10,126 nt of DNA, from assembly GCA_038231615.1 (NCBI GenBank), contig JBBRLA010000285.1, positions 1 to 10,126 of the forward strand, given 5' to 3'. Every line of letters starts with the position of its first letter. The stretch's first letter is position 1. Made by a program: the position numbers and the translations under genes. Under the pieces are notes generated by a model. It saw only the letters and a list, made by a program, of their open reading frames with translations, was not told the DNA's origin and ran no database searches. Positions 1 to 4,993 of the stretch are shown here, one piece after another. This DNA comes from JBBRLA01 sp038231615. GTDB taxonomy: Bacteria > Myxococcota_A > Polyangia > Palsa-1104 > JAEUJZ01.

Positions 1-1
1 G

Positions 2-781
2 GAGGAGCTGACCCTGGGGTTCTCCCTGAGCAAGCTGCGCGAGGGGCTGGGCGCGGATCATCCGGCGGTGAAGAAGGTGCTGGGCAAGGATTCGCCCGAA
101 GACCTGGCGCGGGCGCTGACCTCGGGAAGCAAGCTCCAAGACGTGGCCCTGCGGAAGAAGCTGTGGGAAGGCGGGCCACGGGCCATCGCCGCTTCCAACG
201 ACCCGATGATCCGGATGGCCCGGCTGATCGACGACGACGCCCGTGCCATCCGCAAGCTCTACGAGGATCAAATCGAGGCTGTCGAGAAGAAGAACGACGA
301 GCTAATCGCCAAGGCGATCTTTGCCATAAAGGGGCAGGGCTCCTACCCCGACGCAACCTTTACCTTGCGCCTGAGTTACGGCGCGGTGAAGGGCTACGAC
401 CAGGAGGGCGGCCACGTGGCCCCGATCACCACCATCGGCGGCGCCTTCGATCGAGCCACCGGCAAGGAGCCCTTCGCCCTGCCAAAGAGCTGGATTGCCA
501 GCAAGGGCAAGCTGGACCTGAACACGCCGTTGAACTTCGTCAGCACCAACGACATCATCGGCGGCAATTCGGGCAGCCCGGTGTTCAACCAGGCCAGCGA
601 GATTGTCGGCCTGGTCTTCGATGGGAACATCCAGTCGCTGGGGGGCGCCTTCTGGTTCGACGAATCGGTGAACCGCACGGTGTCCCTGCACAGCGCCGCA
701 CTGCTGGAGGCGCTGAGCAAGGTCTATCTCGCGGATCGCATCGTCAAGGAACTGCGGCCCACGGCGACCGCGGTGCGATGA
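2..781 (+). CDS. S46 family dipeptidyl-peptidase (DPP7/DPP11 type), C-terminal part only
   Basis: Open from the first bases of the window with no start codon needed, so the N-terminal part (normally some 450 residues including the catalytic His and Asp) lies off the left edge; 259 residues are visible. S46 enzymes are chymotrypsin-like serine exopeptidases of the periplasm or outer membrane that release dipeptides from the N-terminus of oligopeptides. The nucleophile motif GGNSGSPVFN is clear, with the catalytic Ser codon at 569-571. Downstream, GLVFDGN and the family-typical stretch FDESVNRTVSLHSAALLEAL follow, and the protein ends naturally at AVR. Eighteen residues after the Ser is Gly, the residue found in DPP7; DPP11, which is specific for Asp/Glu, has Arg there. 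I therefore infer hydrophobic or broad P1 preference. The helical region around visible residues 60-100 fits the alpha-helical domain of the family. Family assignment is secure; substrate preference is inference. Confidence 0.93.
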   Translation, partial: EELTLGFSLSKLREGLGADHPAVKKVLGKDSPEDLARALTSGSKLQDVALRKKLWEGGPRAIAASNDPMIRMARLIDDDARAIRKLYEDQIEAVEKKNDELIAKAIFAIKGQGSYPDATFTLRLSYGAVKGYDQEGGHVAPITTIGGAFDRATGKEPFALPKSWIASKGKLDLNTPLNFVSTNDIIGGNSGSPVFNQASEIVGLVFDGNIQSLGGAFWFDESVNRTVSLHSAALLEALSKVYLADRIVKELRPTATAVR

Positions 782-786
782 GGTAG

Positions 787-1767
787 CTACTTCTTGACGA
801 AGCGCAGCGTCATTCGGTCGCTCTCGCCAATGGCCACGTACTTCTCGCGGTCCTTGGCGCCCAGCGTGAAGCCCGGGGAAAGCGTCCAGACCCCTTCCTT
901 GTAGTCCCGGGTGTCCTTCGAATTGGCGTTGATCTCCGACTTTGCCGCCAGCTTGAACCCCGCCGCCTCGATGGTCTTGATGACCCACGCCTCGGCCAGG
1001 TAGCCGCTCTTGGCGCTCTGCGCTGGGTTTTGCCCCGGCTTGGCCCGGTGATCCACCACGCCGAAGACGCCGCCCTTTTTCAGGACCTTGTTTACCTCGG
1101 GGAGCAGCTTGTCCAGGAAGCCCGCCTCCTGCCAGTTGTGCAGGTTGCGGAAGGTCAGCACCATGTCCACCGACTCCGGCGCCCCCAGTTCCAGCTTCTT
1201 CGGCGGGTCGATGGTGACGACCTCGACCTTGCCATACACCTCGGGCACCGCGGCCAGGAACGCCGCATAGCGCTTGGCGCCGCTGTTCTCCTCGGTGGCG
1301 TTGGCGCTGCTGGCGTCGCCGTTGGTGACCTTCAGCTTGCCCTTCTTGGCCACCACCGGCGCCAAGATCTCGGTGTACCAGCCGCTCCCGGGCCACAGCT
1401 CCAGCACCGTCATGTCCTGCTTCAGCCCGAAGAAGCCCAGGGTCTGCACCGGGTGGCGGTAGTAATCCCGATAAAAACGGCCCTCCTTGCGGTGGACCCC
1501 GGCCATGGCATTGCGCACTGCCTCGGCCGTGTCGGCGTAGTCTGTGTCCATCAGCCCGTGCAGCGCCTTCTGGCGCTTCTCGTCGGCGCTGGGTTTGGCG
1601 GCCGGCGCGGCTGGCTTCTGGGCCGCCGGGGGCGCGGCGGTCGGCTTGGCCGCGCCCTGCGCCCAGGCACCCTTTAGTGCGGCAAGCTGGATGCAGAGGC
1701 CAAGGCCCATGCCCAGGGTTGAATAAAGACAGGAAGACAGACTGTTTTTCGGTCGTTGATTGGTCAT
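787..1767 (-). CDS. Predicted SAM-dependent methyltransferase (COG4798-like) with signal peptide
   Basis: A 326-residue class I methyltransferase. The glycine-rich SAM-binding motif I is VLELWPGSGWYTEIL (about residues 121-135). The later strands DMVLTFRNLHNW (201-212) and VLKKGGVFGVVDHRA (228-242) are typical of the COG4798 group, whose substrate is not known to me. The N-terminus has a basic start, a hydrophobic stretch (about 16-32) and an Ala-x-Ala site (AWA/QG, 35-37), i.e. a Sec-type signal peptide. An Ala/Pro/Lys-rich linker (38-62) precedes the catalytic fold, so the enzyme looks exported or periplasmic. The ATG at 1767 was chosen because the same frame further upstream only re-reads gpmA in another frame; no strong ribosome site is visible, and an internal ATG at 1710 would also leave a signal-like N-terminus. 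It lies 44 bp downstream of gpmA on the same strand, so co-transcription is likely. Its stop faces the S46 gene across 5 bp. Confidence 0.88.
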   Translation of the reverse strand: MTNQRPKNSLSSCLYSTLGMGLGLCIQLAALKGAWAQGAAKPTAAPPAAQKPAAPAAKPSADEKRQKALHGLMDTDYADTAEAVRNAMAGVHRKEGRFYRDYYRHPVQTLGFFGLKQDMTVLELWPGSGWYTEILAPVVAKKGKLKVTNGDASSANATEENSGAKRYAAFLAAVPEVYGKVEVVTIDPPKKLELGAPESVDMVLTFRNLHNWQEAGFLDKLLPEVNKVLKKGGVFGVVDHRAKPGQNPAQSAKSGYLAEAWVIKTIEAAGFKLAAKSEINANSKDTRDYKEGVWTLSPGFTLGAKDREKYVAIGESDRMTLRFVKK

Positions 1768-1787
1768 GCCCGCGGTGTATCGCAAAG

Positions 1788-1811
1788 CGGAGAAATTGGG
1801 AAGCCTCTCCG
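1788..1811. other. Small inverted repeat between gpmA and the methyltransferase gene
   Basis: CGGAGA (1788-1793) and TCTCCG (1806-1811) form a perfect 6-bp stem with a 12-base loop immediately after the gpmA stop codon. No T-run follows it in the direction of transcription, so it is a poor intrinsic terminator. It could at most stabilise the upstream message or attenuate read-through into the methyltransferase gene. It may be chance. Confidence 0.25.
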
Positions 1812-2432
1812 CTACCCAGGCTGGCGGATTTCCTTGGACATCACCGCCCCCTCGGCGGAGAGCTGATACACCAGCGGCACGCCGGTATCCAGGTTCAGCT
1901 CCAGCACCTGCGCGCCGGTAAGCTGGTCGAGCTGCATCACGATCGACCGGTTCGAGTTCCCGTGGGCCACGCAGAGCACGTTCTTGCCCTGACGCAGGTC
2001 CCCGGCGATGGCGCGATCGTAAAAGGGCAGGGTGCGCTTGGCGGTCATCTCCAGCGACTCCCCGTTCGGGGGGGGAATGTCGTAGCTGCGCCGCCACTGC
2101 TTGACCTGCTCGTCCCCATAGCGGCGGGCGGTCTCGGCCTTGTTCAGCCCCTGCAGGTCGCCGTAGTGGCGCTCGTTCAGTGCCGAGTCGCGGATGACCG
2201 GGGGTTCTTTCCCCGGCTCGCAGAGGATGGAAAGGATGATGGCCAGCGTCTCCTGCGCTCGCGACAACGCCGAGGTATAGGCCACCTGGAAGCGGATGTC
2301 GCGGATCACCCCCGCCGCCCGCCGAGCTTCCTCGCGACCGGCGTCGGTGAGGGGAACGTCCACCCAGCCGGTGAAGCGGTTTTCCAGGTTCCACAGGGAT
2401 TGACCATGCCGGATGAGGACCAGGGTTGACAT
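1812..2432 (-). CDS. gpmA: 2,3-bisphosphoglycerate-dependent phosphoglycerate mutase, short monomer-type
   Basis: Interconverts 3- and 2-phosphoglycerate in glycolysis and gluconeogenesis, in the cytoplasm, through a phosphohistidine intermediate. The RHG motif (LIRHGQS, phosphoacceptor His9), FTGWVDVPLT (20-29), the acid/base Glu87 in NERHYGDLQG, the downstream KAETARRYGDEQVKQWRR and the second histidine His157 in AHGNSNR are all present, so the enzyme should be active. At 206 residues it is about 45 shorter than E. coli GpmA. The insert that follows KQWRR in the long form is missing, and the C-terminal tail stops soon after TGVPLVYQL; this is the build of the monomeric fission-yeast type enzyme. 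The start is taken at ATG 2432 (MSTLVLIRHG); ATG 2438 two codons upstream is equally possible, and no convincing ribosome site separates them. It is the first gene of a probable two-gene unit with the methyltransferase. Confidence 0.95.
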   Translation of the reverse strand: MSTLVLIRHGQSLWNLENRFTGWVDVPLTDAGREEARRAAGVIRDIRFQVAYTSALSRAQETLAIILSILCEPGKEPPVIRDSALNERHYGDLQGLNKAETARRYGDEQVKQWRRSYDIPPPNGESLEMTAKRTLPFYDRAIAGDLRQGKNVLCVAHGNSNRSIVMQLDQLTGAQVLELNLDTGVPLVYQLSAEGAVMSKEIRQPG

Positions 2433-2440
2433 GCCCATCG

Positions 2441-2469
2441 ATAGTAGCTTCGGCAAGCCCGGCAGGCAA
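2441..2469 (-). promoter_or_regulatory. Candidate sigma-70 promoter for gpmA
   Basis: Read on the minus strand, TTGCCT (2464-2469) and TACTAT (2441-2446) are 17 bp apart, each matching 4 of 6 bases of the -35 and -10 consensus. The predicted start point would fall at about 2434-2436, on top of or just before the chosen ATG, so the transcript would be nearly leaderless. That fits the lack of a ribosome-binding site but is weak evidence. The -35 box lies only a few bases from the divergent sigma-54 -24 box, so the two polymerases could not bind together. Confidence 0.25.
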
Positions 2470-2471
2470 CC

Positions 2472-2489
2472 TTGGCCCGCGCCTTGCTA
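2472..2489 (+). promoter_or_regulatory. Sigma-54 (RpoN) promoter upstream of the 23-codon membrane peptide gene
   Basis: The bases TTGGCCCGCGCCTTGCTA match the sigma-54 consensus TTGGCACG-N4-TTGCW with one mismatch in the core (C for A). The invariant GG (2474-2475) and GC (2486-2487) are exactly 10 bases apart, as required. Transcription would start near 2499, giving a leader of about 48 bases before the ATG at 2547. The match sits in a short intergenic spacer, points to a gene with a strong ribosome site, and lies next to a gene for a sigma-54 activator. No clear upstream activator dyad was found; one would be expected roughly 80-150 bp upstream, inside the start of gpmA. Sequence match is seen; activity is inference. 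Confidence 0.62.
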
Positions 2490-2500
2490 TCTAATTAGAT
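2489..2500. promoter_or_regulatory. Perfect 12-bp AT-rich palindrome at the predicted start point
   Basis: ATCTAATTAGAT is its own reverse complement and stands out as an AT-rich island in a GC-rich region. It covers about -10 to +2 of the predicted sigma-54 transcript. It may ease melting of the sigma-54 open complex or be an operator for a dimeric repressor acting on either divergent transcript. No known operator was recognised. Confidence 0.4.
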
Positions 2501-2546
2501 CAATCAGGTGGAGCAAGCCGGGAACCGGCGGGCAGAGGAGCGGAAC

Positions 2547-2618
2547 ATGAAGGGTCTCATGACAATCATCGCCGGGCTGTCGTTCTGCGGTTTCCTGGTG
2601 CTGCTCCTGGCCAACTGA
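2547..2618 (+). CDS. 23-residue single-helix membrane peptide (unannotated small gene)
   Basis: A 23-codon frame, starting MKGLM and ending LLLAN, with TGA at 2616-2618. After a positively charged Lys2 almost every residue is hydrophobic or small, enough for one membrane-spanning helix with a very short tail. The start is supported by the strong Shine-Dalgarno AGAGGAG (2534-2540), six bases from the ATG and better than that of most other genes in this window. A good sigma-54 promoter match lies 57 bases upstream of the ATG. Peptides of this size include KdpF-, CydX- or AcrZ-like helpers of larger membrane complexes, but no such partner is encoded nearby and I see no specific similarity. It is divergent from gpmA and convergent with the sigma-54 response regulator, whose stop is 38 bp away. 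Function unknown; could still be a chance frame. Confidence 0.6.
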   Translation: MKGLMTIIAGLSFCGFLVLLLAN

Positions 2619-2656
2619 GGGTTGCCAAGCGCCAGTCGATGATCGTGAAAACTGCT

Positions 2657-4093
2657 TTATACCTCGTCGCCTTCCGGGTCCACATCCCCCGATCCCTGGG
2701 CCACGACGGGGCCGCTGTCCCCCGTTCCCGACAGCTTCGCCCCGGTCTCGTACTGGTGCAGCTTGTACTGGATCTTCCTCGGCGAGACCTGCAGGATGTC
2801 CGCCGCCTTCGACGTCGACCCCCCGGTATACTTGTAGGTCTCCAAAATGGCGTACCGTTCCAGCTCCGAGAGCGACGCCCCCGGAATCTTCGGCACACCC
2901 CCGTCCGCCACAGCAACCGGCCCGATGGACAGCGACAGGTCTTCCAGGCGGATCTCGTTCCCTCGACAGATCACCACCGCCCGCTCGATGGCGTTCTCCA
3001 ACTCCCGCACGTTGCCGGGCCATTTGTAGATCGAGAGCTGACGCAGCGCATCGTCGTTGAAGGCGATCACGTCCTTGCCGTTCTCCTTGGCATAGCGCCG
3101 CAGGAAGTGCATCGCCAAAAGCGGAATGTCCGACGGTCGCGCCCGCAACGGAGGGACCTCGATCGCCACCACGTTCAGCCGATAATACAGGTCCTCGCGG
3201 AAGAACCCCTCCTTTACCCGCTGCATCAGGTTGCGGTTGGTCGCCGCTACGATGCGCACATCCACCTTGATGGTCTGGTTGCCGCCCACCCGTTCGAACT
3301 CGCGTTCTTGCAGGAAGCGCAAGAGCTTCACCTGGGTGGCCGGCGGAATCTCGCCGATCTCGTCGAGGAAGAGCGTCCCCCCCGCGGCCTGCTGGAAGCG
3401 CCCGTCGCGCCGCGCCACCGCCCCGGTGAAGGCCCCGCGCTCGTGACCGAAGAGTTCACTCTCCAGCAACGTCTCCGCCAGCGCCGCGCAGTGCAGCTTG
3501 ACGAAAGGCCCCTGTGCCCGCTGGCTGTGTTCGTGAAGCGCCGCGGCGATCAGCTCCTTGCCGGTGCCGCTTTCGCCGGTGATCAGCACCGAGGCCCGCG
3601 ACGGCGCCACCTGCAAGATGGCGTTGTACACCGGCTGCATCGTAGTGCTGGTGCCGACGATGTTCTGGATGCGGTGGCGCTCGGCCAGCCGCTCCCGGAG
3701 CTGCCCCGTCTCCGCCCGCAAGCGGCGCCGCTCCAGCAGCCGCTCGATCACGATCAAAAGCTGGTTGACGTCGATCGGCTTGGTCAGGTAGTCCGCGGCG
3801 CCCTGCTTCAGCGCCTTTACCGCCGTATTCACCGCCGTATTGGCGGTCAACACGATGACCGCACGCTCGGGGTCGCTTTCCTGGGACTTGCGCATGAATT
3901 CGATGCCGTCCATCCCCGGCATCTTCAGGTCGGTCAGGACCAGATCGGGGCTGAATTCCGCCAGCTTGGGCAGCGCCTTGAATCCGTCAGCGGCGGTCTC
4001 GACGGAATAGCCCTCGTCGCGGAGCAATTCGGCGAGTTCAACACGAATGCTGGCGTCGTCTTCGACAATCAAGATGCGACCGGAGGCCTGCAT
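2657..4093 (-). CDS. Sigma-54-dependent response regulator (NtrC/AtoC family)
   Basis: A 478-residue activator with the classic three-part build. Receiver domain (about 6-120): acidic pocket Asp12-Asp13, phosphoacceptor Asp55 in LVLTDLKMPG, Thr83 and Lys105 (LTKP). AAA+ domain (about 145-370): Walker A GESGTGKE (173-180), the sigma-54 contact loop GAFTGA (220-225) intact, Walker B LFLDE (Asp244-Glu245), arginine-rich FREDLYYRLNV and WPGNVRELEN. C-terminal Fis-type helix-turn-helix (about 410-449, KAADILQVSPRKIQYKLHQY), then a 29-residue acidic disordered tail. Phosphorylation should drive ring assembly and ATP-dependent opening of sigma-54 promoters. ATG 4093 was chosen; a TTG at 4135 is possible but adds residues outside the receiver fold. 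No histidine kinase is in the window, so it is an orphan here. The neighbouring sigma-54 promoter match at 2472 is an obvious possible target. Confidence 0.95.
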   Translation of the reverse strand: MQASGRILIVEDDASIRVELAELLRDEGYSVETAADGFKALPKLAEFSPDLVLTDLKMPGMDGIEFMRKSQESDPERAVIVLTANTAVNTAVKALKQGAADYLTKPIDVNQLLIVIERLLERRRLRAETGQLRERLAERHRIQNIVGTSTTMQPVYNAILQVAPSRASVLITGESGTGKELIAAALHEHSQRAQGPFVKLHCAALAETLLESELFGHERGAFTGAVARRDGRFQQAAGGTLFLDEIGEIPPATQVKLLRFLQEREFERVGGNQTIKVDVRIVAATNRNLMQRVKEGFFREDLYYRLNVVAIEVPPLRARPSDIPLLAMHFLRRYAKENGKDVIAFNDDALRQLSIYKWPGNVRELENAIERAVVICRGNEIRLEDLSLSIGPVAVADGGVPKIPGASLSELERYAILETYKYTGGSTSKAADILQVSPRKIQYKLHQYETGAKLSGTGDSGPVVAQGSGDVDPEGDEV

Positions 4094-4251
4094 TGCGTTC
4101 TTGAATATGCCACATCCATGGCGGACGCCACGCAAGAATTGCGTTTCCCCGGAAAAAGCTGCGCCGTCGTCGATAAACCGGCGCTTTTCTTGGCCCCGCG
4201 CGGAGGCGGCCTCATATTCTCATGAGACGTTGGTGATTTGGAGAGGCAAGC
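4094..4251. promoter_or_regulatory. Divergent intergenic region between the response regulator and the holin-like pair
   Basis: This 158-bp spacer must hold promoters for both directions. On the + strand, TTGGCC (4190-4195) and CATATT (4213-4218) are 17 bp apart and would start transcription near 4225. A perfect 10-bp palindrome TCTCATGAGA (4218-4227) overlaps that start, and a TTTCC-CC-GGAAA dyad lies at 4144-4155. A strong Shine-Dalgarno GGAGAGG (4240-4246) precedes the ATG at 4252. No promoter of comparable quality was found for the regulator, and no sigma-54 match was found here. Confidence 0.3.
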
Positions 4252-4641
4252 ATGTTGGAGCCCCACGCAGACCCGCGCCCTGGGATGTCGATAGCGGACC
4301 TGGTCCGCGAGGCCATCGAGGAATCGCGTACGCTCTTGCAGACCGAGGTAGCCCTGGCCCGTGATGAGCTGCGTGACGAGCTGGTGGCGGCGCGAACGGC
4401 GGCCATTTCCTTTGGCATCGCGGCCCTGCTGTTGACCCTGGGCCTGGCGGTGCTTCTGTGCGCGGCGGCGCTGGCCCTGCCGATGCATTGGCTCTCGGCC
4501 CTGATCATCGGAGTCGCGTGCCTGGGCATCGGCTCCGGCGCGGGCCTTTTCGCCTACCGCCGCCTGCCCAAAAGCCCCCTCCCCGAGACCCGGGCCCGCT
4601 TGGAGACCGACGCGCAGGTCCTGAGGGAGCGACTGGCATGA
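4252..4641 (+). CDS. DUF1469 / holin-superfamily-III-like membrane protein (YqjE-like)
   Basis: A 129-residue protein with an amphipathic N-terminal helix (MSIADLVREAIEESRTLLQ, from residue 12), a second charged helix (31-46), two membrane helices (about 51-76 and 81-102) and a charged C-terminal tail. The pattern SIADLVRE-x-LLQTEVALARDEL followed by a helical hairpin is that of the DUF1469 'phage holin family' proteins, of which E. coli YqjE is one. These are widespread inner-membrane proteins of GC-rich bacteria with no proven lytic role; no lysis or phage gene is nearby. The ATG at 4252 is supported by GGAGAGG five bases upstream; an internal ATG at 4285 is less likely. It overlaps the next gene by ATGA, so the two are translationally coupled. 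Confidence 0.8.
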   Translation: MLEPHADPRPGMSIADLVREAIEESRTLLQTEVALARDELRDELVAARTAAISFGIAALLLTLGLAVLLCAAALALPMHWLSALIIGVACLGIGSGAGLFAYRRLPKSPLPETRARLETDAQVLRERLA

Positions 4642-4949
4642 GCGCCGCGGAAGAGGCAGCGAAAGAGAACACCCGGGGCCTGAAGCTCCGCGAAGAGCGC
4701 CTGCGCTCGCGCCTGGCGGACACGCTGGAAGCACTGGACCTGCGCCGCCGCGAGTTTTTTGACGTGGGCCACCAGTTGAAGACCCACAGCCGGCCGCTGG
4801 TCTATGCCGGAGCGGGACTGCTGGTGGTTTTGGGCATAAGGGCCGGCGTGAAGGCCTACCGGGCCTATGACTGCCGGCAACACAAGAACCGCGAACTCTG
4901 GCTGGCCGCCAAGCGCCTATGGGATCACCCGGAAAAGCTGCTGCGATAA
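4638..4949 (+). CDS. 103-residue one-helix membrane protein paired with the YqjE-like gene
   Basis: The ATG overlaps the stop of the preceding gene (ATGA), with GGGAG (4625-4629) eight bases upstream. The N-terminal half is a charged, coiled-coil-like helix (LREERLRSRLADTLEALDLRR) followed by one membrane helix (about 52-68, RPLVYAGAGLLVVLGIRAG) and a basic C-terminal segment ending LWDHPEKLLR. The layout resembles DUF3618 or YqjK-like partners found beside DUF1469 genes, as in the E. coli yqjD-yqjE-yqjK cluster; the detailed family is uncertain. It probably works with its neighbour at the inner membrane, perhaps in envelope stress or ribosome tethering, but that is inference from gene pairing alone. 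It is convergent with the DPP-IV-like gene, 22 bp away. Confidence 0.72.
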   Translation: MSAAEEAAKENTRGLKLREERLRSRLADTLEALDLRRREFFDVGHQLKTHSRPLVYAGAGLLVVLGIRAGVKAYRAYDCRQHKNRELWLAAKRLWDHPEKLLR

Positions 4950-4993
4950 AAAAACAAAACCAGCGTTCCGTTCACGGGTGCAGCGCTTCGCTG
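4948..4993 (-). terminator. Candidate intrinsic terminator of the permease-peptidase operon
   Basis: On the minus strand, CAGCG (4989-4993) can pair with CGCTG (4961-4965), with a small nested CCG/CGG hairpin between them (4968-4977), followed at once by GTTTTGTTTTTTT (4948-4960). The stem is short and its loop long, and it includes the peptidase stop codon at 4972-4974, so efficiency is uncertain. The T-tract is unusual in this GC-rich sequence, which makes a terminator reasonable. Confidence 0.38.

Noticed and set aside
2444..2460. A second GG-N10-GC spacing on the minus strand before gpmA
   Set aside because: Only the invariant dinucleotides match; almost all other consensus positions differ, so it is not a credible sigma-54 promoter.
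1768..2469. A 234-residue N-terminal extension of the methyltransferase frame
   Set aside because: It overlaps gpmA on the same strand in a different frame, and its translation is Arg/Gly/Pro-rich nonsense. The signal peptide begins at the ATG at 1767.
2639..4225. A 528-codon open frame on the + strand opposite the response regulator
   Set aside because: Same codon-aligned antisense effect in GC-rich DNA; the minus-strand protein has all response-regulator motifs.
4118..4225. A 35-codon frame on the + strand between the regulator and the holin-like gene
   Set aside because: No ribosome-binding site before its ATG, mixed composition without helix or motif, and it ends inside the likely promoter of the next gene.
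4252..4641. Phage lysis cassette suggested by the holin-family name
   Set aside because: No endolysin, spanin or phage structural gene is near, and DUF1469 proteins are common chromosomal membrane proteins despite the name.
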